Assembly (NCBI GenBank): GCA_038320345.1
Contig: JBBQED010000005.1
Location: 228,470-292,469 of the forward strand
Direction of reading: 5' to 3'
Origin: JBBQED01 sp038320345
Lineage (GTDB): Bacteria; Bacteroidota; Bacteroidia; AKYH767-A; OLB10
Length of the DNA: 64,000 nucleotides
Within the stretch, counting starts at the first letter, position 1. Every line of letters starts with the position of its first letter. Position numbers and translations under genes: made by a program. Below the pieces are notes generated by a model. That model saw only the letters and a program-made list of their open reading frames with translations. It made no database searches and had not been told where the DNA came from. This document shows, one piece after another, positions 19,374 through 28,120 of this stretch.

Positions 19374-19406
19374 AACACCACATGGAATTTAATTCCATGT
19401 GGTGTT
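19374..19406. terminator. Perfect 33-nt inverted repeat between the DUF4331 and TPR genes
   Basis: AACACCACATGGAA pairs with TTCCATGTGGTGTT over 14 bp around a TTTAA loop. It lies between the stop of the upstream DUF4331 gene (19416) and the TPR start (19357). On the minus strand it is followed by CTTAAAA, not a T-run, so it is more likely an attenuator or mRNA-stability hairpin than a full terminator. Confidence 0.5.
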
Positions 19407-19415
19407 GAAAGATAT

Positions 19416-21497
19416 TTATTTGATAACTGTAATTCTAATAGATTGAATCACTTGATTTCCTGAAGATAATGTAGCTAGATAAATACCAGGTTTTAGATTC
19501 GAACCATCGTATTTAATTTCATAGATACCCGCTTCTTTTTTCTCATTTAGAATAGTTGAAATCAATCGACCATTTAGATCCATGATACTAATTCTAACTG
19601 GAGATTTAATGTTAACTCTGTAGCGAATTGTTGTTGTTTCTTTGAAAGGATTTGGGAAATTTTGTGCTAACGATAATTGTGGAGCACCAATATTCAAACC
19701 GATTTCTTTTACTCCAGTGATTACTTGACTACCGCTACAATTTCCAAAACCGCTTTTCGGTGCTGCAACATAAGGGAAGGTAGGCATGAAACCATCGTCA
19801 TTACTTTCAACTCCTGTAGTGTAACCTAAAGTAGCGAGCAATTTTGGAGTCAACGGGCTTTGTCCAATTACATAATCATCATAGAATAAACCAACAGCAG
19901 CTAATGCAATTCCACCTACAGCTTGAAGTTCGATGCGTGTAACATCATCTTCTAACCTACGACCGTTCGGGAATCCATCCATGTTAGGGATAAATTGTAA
20001 TGCCGTTGTGGTGTTGTAAGCAGGATCAGTTAATCCTAATACTGCAGCTGCAATAATTCCTTCTGAACTAAATTGTGGATCATTACGCTGTGTAACGGGT
20101 ACTGCCATATTCAATCTCAACATATCTCCAAAAGTGGGTAGGAAATTATTGATGAAAGGCTTACCTGCTGAAAGTGGATTGCCAGGAGTTTTACCTGTAG
20201 CAAGTTGGTATGGTGCAAGGTTTGGTACTCCTGTATAAAATATTGGAAGTAAATCCGCAGAACGTGGTTGTCCCTGGCGTAAAAGATACTTACCAAAGAT
20301 TGCAGTATCTAGTGCTGTACCTGTAGTAGCAGCATTACCATAGAGAACATATAAGCCATCATGTGTATTTCCGAAATCAACATTTCCAAGTACAGTTGGG
20401 GATGCATGTTGAATACGAAGATTACTGAGAGCTGGAACTGCTGATCCGAATAATGAATCATCCATATAGAGTCCTAATTCAGGGTTCGTAAAATAAGATT
20501 CAAAAGACGCATCGTTATATGGTGATTTTGAATTCCAATTATCTTTACTTCCAATGGCTATAACTGCTTCATTCGTTAAAGGCATTCCAATTCTTGAAAC
20601 TTGTACCCAAACACCTGAAGTTCCTGGTGCTCCTCCTGCAGTATCCAATGTGCTAATTTGCTGACGGGATGCAGATGCCCATACTCCAATTACGAAATCA
20701 GGATCAAGGATATTTGTAGCTTGAGACACATCCTTACCAGCTTTTTGTAAAGTACTGATCGGAATTTTTATTGCAATGGAATGAATGTTTTTACATGCTA
20801 CACCGTCTTGTGGAGCATCGATTCCTGTTCCACCTGCGCGTGTTTGACCTAAATCAAAGATTCCACCTAGATCAACAAAGAATGGATCATCAGCTGGTCC
20901 ACAGTAAACTGTTTCTCCACCGTTTCCTGTTGCAGGAGTAATCGCACTTTGCATTAGCTGTGCATAAGATTGTCCTAAGCCTAAACCAGGAGTATCAATC
21001 GAACGCGGACCGATATTAGGAGGAGGAACGATACCATTGGTGATGATATTTACAAAGTTTCCTGTTCCTACTTTTTTACTTAAGTTATACGTTGTTTTTA
21101 AATTTTGTAGACCTAAGCGGATGTTGAAGAAGGTAGTACTATCTTCATTTACTTTATGGAACTCGAAGCAATAAGTGATATCATCATTAGGAGTACTTGC
21201 ATCATTTTTAATGTGAATCTGATAGCGAATGTTTTCTCCAAAAGAATAATAGTTTGGACCACCATGCGGTAATTGCAAAGGAATATAATTCGCAATAATG
21301 GTTACCGTGTTGGTATCATCCGGACTTCTAAAAGCATATAAATCTGTATTATCTGCTAATGGATCATCTGCAATTAAGGGTGCTTCCCGATGGCTTGATG
21401 CTTGAAGAGAAGAGCTGCCTGGAAGTGCATATAGTATTCCAGTAACTACACCTATCCCAAGAATTAGTTTGAGTGTATTTTTATAAATTGTTTTCAT
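19416..21497 (-). CDS. DUF4331 protein with T9SS sorting domain
   Basis: The 693-residue protein has an N-terminal signal or anchor segment (LILGIGVVTGILYALPG), then the DUF4331 hallmark SSHREAPLIADDPLADNTDLYAF. DUF4331 proteins are secreted, have unknown function and contain acidic loops such as NTDLYAFRSPDD. The final 85 or so residues form a T9SS type A sorting domain (LAQNFPNPF, IMDLNGRLI, LKPGIYLATL), so the protein is probably exported to the cell surface or medium. It is a close paralog of the next gene upstream (21557-23332), with long stretches identical in the central and C-terminal DUF4331 region. The spacing and order (DUF4331, DUF4331, TPR, HupE) suggest one operon. Confidence 0.9.
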   Translation of the reverse strand: MKTIYKNTLKLILGIGVVTGILYALPGSSSLQASSHREAPLIADDPLADNTDLYAFRSPDDTNTVTIIANYIPLQLPHGGPNYYSFGENIRYQIHIKNDASTPNDDITYCFEFHKVNEDSTTFFNIRLGLQNLKTTYNLSKKVGTGNFVNIITNGIVPPPNIGPRSIDTPGLGLGQSYAQLMQSAITPATGNGGETVYCGPADDPFFVDLGGIFDLGQTRAGGTGIDAPQDGVACKNIHSIAIKIPISTLQKAGKDVSQATNILDPDFVIGVWASASRQQISTLDTAGGAPGTSGVWVQVSRIGMPLTNEAVIAIGSKDNWNSKSPYNDASFESYFTNPELGLYMDDSLFGSAVPALSNLRIQHASPTVLGNVDFGNTHDGLYVLYGNAATTGTALDTAIFGKYLLRQGQPRSADLLPIFYTGVPNLAPYQLATGKTPGNPLSAGKPFINNFLPTFGDMLRLNMAVPVTQRNDPQFSSEGIIAAAVLGLTDPAYNTTTALQFIPNMDGFPNGRRLEDDVTRIELQAVGGIALAAVGLFYDDYVIGQSPLTPKLLATLGYTTGVESNDDGFMPTFPYVAAPKSGFGNCSGSQVITGVKEIGLNIGAPQLSLAQNFPNPFKETTTIRYRVNIKSPVRISIMDLNGRLISTILNEKKEAGIYEIKYDGSNLKPGIYLATLSSGNQVIQSIRITVIK

Positions 21498-21556
21498 GTG
21501 TTTTATTTTTTTGAGGAAGTGAACTCCCTGATTTTAATAGTCCTTTTTAGTTACGG

Positions 21557-23332
21557 TTATTGATTTGCAAAATGATAACGGTAGCCATCCCATGGTAATT
21601 GAACATATGGGAAATCAGAACGGAAGGTGGTATCGTTCTTTTCAACACCGGTAGTATAATTGAGGACATTCAACAAATTAGGAGTCAAAGGACTTTGGCC
21701 AATAACATAATCATCATACCATAATCCAACAGCTGCAAGAGCTGCTCCACTTACTGCCTGTAGTTCAATGCGAGTAACATCATCTTCTAAACGACGTCCA
21801 TTCGGGAATCCATCCATGTTCGGAATAAATTGCAATGCTGTAGTTGTATTGTATGCTGGATCAGTTAATCCTAATACCGCAGCATAAATAATTCCTTCAG
21901 AACTGAATTTTGGATCATTACGATCAGTTACTGGCACTGCCATGTTCAATCTCAACATATCACCGAAAGTTGGGAGGAAATTGTTGATGAAAGGCTTACC
22001 TGCTGATAGAGGATTACCTGCTGTTTTTCCTGTCGCTAACTGATAAGGTGCGAGGTTTGGTACACCAGTATAGAATATTGGAAGTAAATCAGCAGAACGT
22101 GGATGTCCTTGACGTAATAGATATTTTCCAAAGATCGCAGTGTCTAATGCTGTTCCTGTAGTAGCTGCATTACCATACAAAACATACAGTCCATCCATAT
22201 TATTTCCGAAATCTACATTTCCTAATATGGTTGGTGAGGCATGTTGAATTCTGAGATTGCTGAACGCTGGAACTGCAGTACCAAATAATAAATCATCCAT
22301 ATATAATCCTAATTCTGGATTAGTAAAATAATCTTCAAAAGAAGAATCATCATAAGGAGTTTTAGAATTCCATTTATCTTTATCTCCAATAGGAATTACA
22401 GCTTCATTTGTTAATGGCATTCCGATTCTACTTACTTGAACCCAGTTTCCTGCATAATTGGTTTGTCCATTTGCAGCAAGAATAGTGGTCTGACGGCGTG
22501 ATGCAGATGCCCAAACACCGATTACAAAATCAGCATCTAGAATGTTGTTTGCCATACTTACATCCATTCCTGTTTTTTGTAAAGTACTGATAGGAATTTT
22601 CATAGCGATAGTATGCACGTTGTATCCGGCAACACCATCTCTTGGTCCATTCACACCAGTAGATCCCTGACGTGTTTGTCCTAAATCAAAAATTCCACCC
22701 AGATCTACGAAAAATGGATCGTCAGCTGGTCCACAATACACAACTTCACCACCATTGCCACTTGCACTAAATGTAGTAGCAGTAACAAGTTGATCGTACG
22801 TAGTACCAAGACCTAATCCAACTGCTTCAATAGAACGTGGACCGATATTATTCGGAGGTACAATTCCATTGCTGATGATTGCGGTAAACGGTCCACCACC
22901 TAAACTTTTTTCACAGGTATAAGTAGTTTTTAAATTCTGTTGTCCTAAACGAATGTTAAAGAACGTAGAACTGTCTTCATTGATCTTTGAAAAGGTGAAG
23001 CGGTAAGTAATGTCATCCGCTGGTGTTGCTGCATTGTTCTTAATATGTATTTCGTAGCGGATGTTTTCGCCAAACGATGCATAGTTAGGACCACCCATTG
23101 GTAATTCAAATGGAACATAATTCGCGAGAATCGTTACCGTATTTGTGTCATCTGGGCTTCTAAAGGCATACAGATCCGTATTATCTGCTAACGGATCGTT
23201 CGAAATGAGTGGTGCTTCTCGGTGACTGGAAGCCTCGAGCAGATTAGAATTGTTCGCGGTATACCAGGAAATTCCTCCAAAGGCTAATGCGACAAGTCCT
23301 ACCCGCAATAAAGTGCGTCTTGATTTTAACAT
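21557..23332 (-). CDS. DUF4331 paralog without a sorting domain
   Basis: The product (591 residues from the ATG at 23332, before MLKSRRTLLRVG) carries a signal-like N terminus and the same SSHREAPLISNDPLADNTDL motif. It is closely similar to the DUF4331 region of the downstream gene but stops shortly after the shared TTGVE segment, ending RYHFANQ, with no T9SS domain. The domain itself is complete, so this is not an obvious truncation. It would be exported to the periplasm or remain membrane-attached, while its paralog goes through T9SS. It is the first gene of the minus-strand cluster. A start at 23374 is possible but would add 14 residues before the basic N terminus. Confidence 0.88.
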   Translation of the reverse strand: MLKSRRTLLRVGLVALAFGGISWYTANNSNLLEASSHREAPLISNDPLADNTDLYAFRSPDDTNTVTILANYVPFELPMGGPNYASFGENIRYEIHIKNNAATPADDITYRFTFSKINEDSSTFFNIRLGQQNLKTTYTCEKSLGGGPFTAIISNGIVPPNNIGPRSIEAVGLGLGTTYDQLVTATTFSASGNGGEVVYCGPADDPFFVDLGGIFDLGQTRQGSTGVNGPRDGVAGYNVHTIAMKIPISTLQKTGMDVSMANNILDADFVIGVWASASRRQTTILAANGQTNYAGNWVQVSRIGMPLTNEAVIPIGDKDKWNSKTPYDDSSFEDYFTNPELGLYMDDLLFGTAVPAFSNLRIQHASPTILGNVDFGNNMDGLYVLYGNAATTGTALDTAIFGKYLLRQGHPRSADLLPIFYTGVPNLAPYQLATGKTAGNPLSAGKPFINNFLPTFGDMLRLNMAVPVTDRNDPKFSSEGIIYAAVLGLTDPAYNTTTALQFIPNMDGFPNGRRLEDDVTRIELQAVSGAALAAVGLWYDDYVIGQSPLTPNLLNVLNYTTGVEKNDTTFRSDFPYVQLPWDGYRYHFANQ

Positions 23333-23639
23333 AGGATTACGTTTTAAGGGTTGAAATAAAATATTTGTAAGCATATACGGGCTTAACCCTCTTGGCGGTT
23401 TGTTGAACTTTTGAAAAAAGGAGGATTTTCAACACTTTGCAGCATAAAATCCTTAGAAAACATGGAATCGTACAGTTTTCGGGGCTGATTGCAGTAATTT
23501 CTAGTAGTTCACATTTCAAAGATGAATGATCAACTACATCTTGATCCAAGCATTTTTTTAGAAAAACCTTAAAAATTAGATCAAAAAAAAGGAGCACTCA
23601 TAGAGCACTCCTTTTTAATATATGTAATAGGTGAGTTTG
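23333..23639. other. Intergenic region, 307 bp
   Basis: This gap separates the DUF4331 operon from the S9 peptidase gene, both on the minus strand. It holds the peptidase terminator (23583-23616) and must hold the DUF4331 promoter, but I do not find a good TAnnTTTG box on the minus strand. An 86-codon minus-strand frame at 23337-23597 has no recognisable features and I do not call it. Confidence 0.6.
23583..23616 (-). terminator. Intrinsic terminator after the S9 peptidase gene
   Basis: AAAAGGAG pairs with CTCCTTTT around an inner CTC/GAG stem with a 3-nt loop. On the minus strand the stem is followed by eight Ts (A-run 23583-23590 on +). It lies 24 nt past the peptidase stop. Confidence 0.8.
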
Positions 23640-25697
23640 TTATTTCAAAGTCTGGGTTAACCAGTCAAAGAAGACTCTCTGCCATAGAATACTGTTCTGG
23701 GGTTTAGAGACCCAATGGCCTTCATCCGGGAAATAAAGGAATCTACTTTTAATTCCTCTTAATTGAGCCGCAGAAAAAGCCTCCATGCCCTGATTTAATG
23801 GCACACGAAAATCTTTTTCATTATGGATAACTAGAATAGGAGTGTCCCAATTCTGAACAAAATTTATTGGAGAATAGGCGGTATAGCTTTTCGGACGTGG
23901 AGTATCCCAATATGCTCCATCCATATCATGATTGGCAAAAAATATTTCTTCAGTTGCACCATATTCTGACTCTAAGTTAAACACACCACAATGCGCAATA
24001 AATGTTTTGAATCGTTTCTGATGATGCCCTGCAAGCCAATAAACCGAATAGCCACCGAAACTTGCACCAATAGCGCCAAGTCGATTTTTATCTACATAAG
24101 GTTCTTTGCTTAAGTCGTCGATGGCAGTTGTTAAATCTGTCATAGCCTGTCCACCCCAATCACCTTTTATCTGATCATTCCATTCTTCACCAAATGACGG
24201 TAACCCGCGACGGTTAGGTGCAATGATAATATAACCATTCGCAGCCATAAGACTAAAGTTCCATCGGTAAGAAAATGCTTGACTCACTACGCTTTGAGGT
24301 CCACCTTGACAAAATAATAATGTCGGGTATTTTTTCGCAGGATCAAAATCAGGAGGATAAATTACCCATGCTAACATATCTTTTCCATCACTGGTTTTGA
24401 TCATTCTCTTCTGCACTTTCGCTTTTTTAATCGGATCCCACACCGCAGAATTGGTAAATGTGATTTGCTTTGCAGCTCCTGTTGTCAGATTGATGTTATA
24501 CAATTCTGCAGGCATGGTCATATCTACACGATTTGCAACTACTACTGTCGTCTTTCCTGAGCCAGCTACCGTTAATTCATTATAATCTGCTTGATCCGTT
24601 GTAATCTGTCGCAGAGGTGATTTTGATTTCATATTCAGATCAAAAGAAAAAATCTGATGTGTGGCATTGATAGCCGAGATAAAATAAATCATTTTATTGT
24701 CAGCACTCCACCTCGCTTGATCTACGCTATAGTCGAAGTTACTAAGCACTTCTTTTTTCTCTTTCGTGATTACATCATAGGAAAATAAGCGGTTACGATC
24801 AGATTCATAGCCTGCAATTTCCATACTTAACCATAATATTTTATTGCCATCAGGCGACCATACTGGATCGTTATCATAGCCTTTCATTCCATCAGTAAGA
24901 TCAGTTGTCTTTCCTGTTGTAAGATCATAAAGATAGATGTCGGAATTGGTACTAACGGCTGCGTCTGTCCCCCATAATTTTTTACACGTATAAGCTAGTG
25001 TTTTACCATCGGGAGAAAACATAATTTGTTCATCTCCACCAAAAGGTGCTACTGGACAATCCCATTTTTCCATGCTCATTATATCTTTACCTGGAGGCGT
25101 CATTTTTCCTTCAGTATAGGGAGCAACAAATAAATGACTGTAAGCATAATCTTCCCAAGCATTCCAATGACGATACATGAGTCCATCGATGATTCTTGCT
25201 CCTTCCGTTTTTGGTAAGTCGGGATAAATTTCACTAGGTTTCTTCTCGAGTTTAACATCGGCACTATACCAGATGTTATTGAGTGCAGGTGAATATGCAT
25301 AGTTTCCAATGCTTCCCACAACATTCGTGATCATTATTTTTCCGCTGCCATCAGGATTCATTTCCCATATTTGGGTGTCTCCATTTTTATCATTCATCAG
25401 AAAACCGATTTTCTTACCATCAGGTCTCCACCGTGCATTGTTTTCGTCTTCCGAACTGTTTGCAATAGCCGTTACAATTCCACCTCCCGATGGCATTGAA
25501 AATAAATCGGATTGTCCTTTGTTTGCAGCCACATCAAATGTGCGTACATTATAAATTACAGTTTTGCCATCAGGTGATAATCGTACATCTGATACCCTAC
25601 CCAGTTTCCATAATGTTTCAGGAACTAGTTTGGGTTGTTGAGCTACCATCGTTGAAGTGATGCTAACTGCAAAGAGTAGGCTTAGAATTCTTTTCAT
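23640..25697 (-). CDS. S9-family serine peptidase (prolyl oligopeptidase/DPP-type), secreted
   Basis: The 685-residue product starts with a signal peptide (MKRILSLLFAVS...MVAQ). An N-terminal beta-propeller follows, seen as repeated WSPDGNKI, FSPDGKTL and WRPDGKKI blades. The C-terminal alpha/beta-hydrolase domain carries the catalytic Ser in GASFGGYS (about residue 544), Asp in NEKDFRVP (about 629) and His in DEGHWV (about 663). These enzymes cleave peptides or acyl-peptides after Pro or other residues in the periplasm; the exact specificity is not clear, with DPP5 or acylaminoacyl-peptidase-like activity most likely. The first Met at 25718 would place seven residues before the signal, so 25697 is preferred. 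It is a single-gene unit closed by a terminator. Confidence 0.92.
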   Translation of the reverse strand: MKRILSLLFAVSITSTMVAQQPKLVPETLWKLGRVSDVRLSPDGKTVIYNVRTFDVAANKGQSDLFSMPSGGGIVTAIANSSEDENNARWRPDGKKIGFLMNDKNGDTQIWEMNPDGSGKIMITNVVGSIGNYAYSPALNNIWYSADVKLEKKPSEIYPDLPKTEGARIIDGLMYRHWNAWEDYAYSHLFVAPYTEGKMTPPGKDIMSMEKWDCPVAPFGGDEQIMFSPDGKTLAYTCKKLWGTDAAVSTNSDIYLYDLTTGKTTDLTDGMKGYDNDPVWSPDGNKILWLSMEIAGYESDRNRLFSYDVITKEKKEVLSNFDYSVDQARWSADNKMIYFISAINATHQIFSFDLNMKSKSPLRQITTDQADYNELTVAGSGKTTVVVANRVDMTMPAELYNINLTTGAAKQITFTNSAVWDPIKKAKVQKRMIKTSDGKDMLAWVIYPPDFDPAKKYPTLLFCQGGPQSVVSQAFSYRWNFSLMAANGYIIIAPNRRGLPSFGEEWNDQIKGDWGGQAMTDLTTAIDDLSKEPYVDKNRLGAIGASFGGYSVYWLAGHHQKRFKTFIAHCGVFNLESEYGATEEIFFANHDMDGAYWDTPRPKSYTAYSPINFVQNWDTPILVIHNEKDFRVPLNQGMEAFSAAQLRGIKSRFLYFPDEGHWVSKPQNSILWQRVFFDWLTQTLK

Positions 25698-25870
25698 AGT
25701 GTATGTTCTGAACCTCAAAGGTTATAAAAATATCGAATGGAGAATAGCAGACGCGGTGTTTTTCGCTCGAAACAATCTTTCAATTTTATTTAAGAGAGAA
25801 CGTTAATTGATTATCAGTCGTTTATCAGAAAGGCACTGAAATATAAGGTAAAAGTAATTCGCCCTGGCCC

Positions 25871-25904
25871 AAAAAAAACGCCGCTCCCCATAAGGAAACG
25901 GCGC
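25871..25904 (-). terminator. Intrinsic terminator after the OmpA-family gene
   Basis: On the minus strand a GC-rich stem (CGCCG/CGGCG, extended by TCC/GGA) is followed directly by eight Ts (A-run 25871-25878 on +). It lies 23 nt beyond the stop of the OmpA gene. Confidence 0.85.
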
Positions 25905-25926
25905 TGACCATTATAATTTTTAGAAC

Positions 25927-27375
25927 TTAAAAAGTAACTTTAAAAGCAACCCTTCTGTTTTTTGCTCTGCCTTCCGAAGTTTTATTATCTGCAACAGGCA
26001 CAGTTTGTCCGAATCCAGTTGCCGTCATTCTACCTGCGTTAACCCCTTTGTTCGTTAAATATGTTTTAACAGCATCAGCACGTTTTTGTGATAAGGTGAG
26101 ATTATTTGCTGCGTCACCGGTGTTGTCAGTATGCCCATCGATAGAAAGTAAATACGAAGGATTTTCACTCATCGCTTTCGCAACATTATTTAGAATAGCA
26201 TATGAATTTTTCTTAATCACATCTCTGCCTGTTTCAAATTGAATTCCTTGTAATGCTTTCGTGAATAATTGTTTTACATCTTCTTTTACTTCAGGACATC
26301 CTTTGTTGGCAGCAATACCTGATACGTCCGGACACTTATCATCTTTATCTGCAATGCCATCATTATCTTTATCCGGACAACCATTCAATGCTGGTAATCC
26401 TTTATCATTAGGACAAGCATCTTCCGGATCAATGATACCATCACCATCTGAATCAGGACAACCTTTTAATTCTGCAGTTCCTTTTAAGTCAGGACATTTG
26501 TCTTCTGCATCTGTAATGCCATCACCGTCTTTATCGGGACAACCCTTCATCGCAATAATTCCTGCAACATCCGGACATTTATCATCTGCATCTTTTACTC
26601 CATCAAAATCTTTATCCGGACAACCATTTGCAGAAGCTACACCTTTAATATCGGGACATGAATCGAGATAATCAGCAATCATGTCACCGTCGCGATCAAG
26701 AGGACAACCTTTAGCATCCACTTTAATTCCCATTGGTGTTCCAGGACATTTATCATTTTTATTAGCCACTCCGTCTTTATCTGCATCCTGCATTCCTGCA
26801 AAATTCCAAGTGAGTCCGATACTATGCATTGCAAATCCGTCATTGTTATCATGTACTTCACCATCACGAGTATCATGGTCAGTGTACGCAAATGTTTCTT
26901 GTAGATGTAAATTGATACGATCTGTAATTCTGAATTTAACTCCTGCACCAAAGGGCACGTAAAAATCTGTACCTGGTTTAACGTCAGAACCGCTCAGAGA
27001 TGAAACGCCAATGCCTCCAAGTAAATAAGGGATGACACGATATTTATCGGAGTTTAGTAAGTTAATTCTGAAGTGACCATTCCACTGAAATTGATCTGCT
27101 TTAAATCTTTTGGTTGAATTTTTTTCATTAAAGCCCATACTGCCATAAGTTCCATTCATGCTGAAATCGAAATGGGAGGTGATATACCATCCTAGCGATA
27201 ATCCAATATGTCCATAGGTGGCCTGATCGGTATCATAAATCCCCTGGCCCAGATCACCATTGTATTGTGTTGTCCCCCCCCAAAGACCAAAAGAGATTGG
27301 TCTTTCACTTGTTTGAGCAATTACATTCATCGAAATCAAAGCGATGCTCATTAAGATTAGTAAACGTTTTTTCAT
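25927..27375 (-). CDS. OmpA-family outer membrane protein with thrombospondin type 3 repeats
   Basis: The 482-residue product has a signal peptide (MKKRLLILMSIALISMNVIAQ) and an N-terminal beta-barrel-like region (to about residue 190). Six thrombospondin type 3 calcium-binding repeats follow (DxDxDGxxDxxDKCP pattern). The C-terminal OmpA domain has FETGRDVIKK, LLSIDGHTDNTG and the RAKNRRVAF peptidoglycan-binding segment. Proteins of this layout bridge the outer membrane and peptidoglycan; they are abundant in Bacteroidota. The start at 27375 puts the signal peptide first; an upstream start at 27426 would add 17 residues with no signal character. A possible -7 box (CAAAAGTA on +, 27411-27418) lies upstream on the minus strand. 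Confidence 0.92.
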   Translation of the reverse strand: MKKRLLILMSIALISMNVIAQTSERPISFGLWGGTTQYNGDLGQGIYDTDQATYGHIGLSLGWYITSHFDFSMNGTYGSMGFNEKNSTKRFKADQFQWNGHFRINLLNSDKYRVIPYLLGGIGVSSLSGSDVKPGTDFYVPFGAGVKFRITDRINLHLQETFAYTDHDTRDGEVHDNNDGFAMHSIGLTWNFAGMQDADKDGVANKNDKCPGTPMGIKVDAKGCPLDRDGDMIADYLDSCPDIKGVASANGCPDKDFDGVKDADDKCPDVAGIIAMKGCPDKDGDGITDAEDKCPDLKGTAELKGCPDSDGDGIIDPEDACPNDKGLPALNGCPDKDNDGIADKDDKCPDVSGIAANKGCPEVKEDVKQLFTKALQGIQFETGRDVIKKNSYAILNNVAKAMSENPSYLLSIDGHTDNTGDAANNLTLSQKRADAVKTYLTNKGVNAGRMTATGFGQTVPVADNKTSEGRAKNRRVAFKVTF

Positions 27376-27816
27376 GATATTGAGGTTTATGTTCTTCTTG
27401 TCAATTCGTGCAAAAGTACCTTCCACAATCTTTTATTGGACTAAGAATCAGAAAAATATATATTTATTTAATTTTGCAAAATTGTAAATCTTTGACAATT
27501 AGCGCCCTACTGAATTTACGGAGAGGCACTTTAAATTTGATAGGGTCGATATTCGTCTATTTTCTCCTCTAGAGCGCAAGTAATTGCCCCCTATTTATGT
27601 GGAGAGCTTAAGTTTGGTAAGAACAATTCTTGAATGGATTTTGACCAACTTCATGAAAGTCAACTCTTTTTTTTGCTTTAAGAAAGTGGAAATGTGTCTT
27701 ATTTGACTTTTTAGAGAATCTGGTCATCATTGGTGGTAAAATCATTTTCGAACTAGTATTTCCTGAAAACCAAGGATACAATGCTCCGAAATACTAAAAT
27801 CCTAAATCCATGAGGA
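27376..27816. other. Divergent intergenic region upstream of OmpA and metH
   Basis: This AT-rich gap of over 400 bp has no coding potential that I can support. It holds a candidate minus-strand -7 box for the OmpA gene (27411-27418), a perfect 14-bp palindrome AATTTTGCAAAATT (27470-27483) and an inverted repeat AATTGT/ACAATT (27480-27500). Confidence 0.6.
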
Positions 27817-27843
27817 TTGTTAGTTGACCTTTTTATAACTTTG
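27817..27843 (+). promoter_or_regulatory. Bacteroidota promoter for the metH riboswitch leader
   Basis: TTG at 27817-27819, a 16-nt spacer and TAACTTTG at 27836-27843 match the -33/-7 elements of Bacteroidota promoters, though the spacer is slightly short. The box lies 37 nt before the start of the riboswitch core, which fits a long leader. Confidence 0.6.
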
Positions 27844-27879
27844 CACTTCGTTCTTTATTGGGCCACTTTGTGTGGCTGC

Positions 27880-28022
27880 GTTTATCCAGAAAGGTGGAGG
27901 GACTGAGCCCTATGAAACCTTGGCAACCCTGATGAATGATCAGATTCCGACAATTTCGGTTTCGTGCTTCAGCAGAAGGTGCCAATTCCTGGGTCTGTAT
28001 TTTAACAGATCAAGATAAATGT
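27880..28022 (+). ncRNA. SAM-I (S-box) riboswitch
   Basis: The sequence has the conserved S-box core: TTATCCAGA then AGGTGGAGGGACTG (27882-27904), GCCCTATGAAACCTTGGCAACC (27907-27928, with the GAAACC and GGCAACC elements) and AGGTGCCAATTCC (27977-27989). P1 forms from TTTATC (27881-27886) and GATAAA (28014-28019). The variable arm between is an AT-rich hairpin. SAM-I riboswitches bind S-adenosylmethionine and usually repress methionine genes; metH follows. A terminator hairpin at 28064-28100 supports transcriptional control. Antiterminator pairing was not worked out. Confidence 0.93.
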
Positions 28023-28063
28023 CGGAAGTTATAGGATCTGATTATTCTTAAATTAATAATACA

Positions 28064-28100
28064 AATCTCTTCTGGCAGTCCGGAAGAGATTTTTTCTTTT
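28064..28100 (+). terminator. Riboswitch expression-platform terminator before metH
   Basis: AATCTCTTC pairs perfectly with GAAGAGATT over 9 bp with a 10-nt loop, followed by TTTTCTTTT. It lies between the SAM-I aptamer and the metH start codon (28121), where an expression platform is expected. Confidence 0.85.
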
Positions 28101-28120
28101 GGTACCTGCCACATTACATT

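Noticed and set aside
21557..23332. Shorter DUF4331 gene as a truncated pseudogene
   Set aside because: It covers the whole DUF4331 region and has its own signal segment; only the sorting domain is lacking.
23337..23597. 86-codon minus-strand frame between the DUF4331 and S9 genes
   Set aside because: It overlaps a terminator, has no recognisable sequence or RBS, and its composition is not like its neighbours.
26261..26671. 136-codon + strand frame opposite the thrombospondin-3 repeats
   Set aside because: It is the antisense shadow of the Asp/Gly-rich repeats of the OmpA-family gene and has a repetitive Ser/Pro composition.
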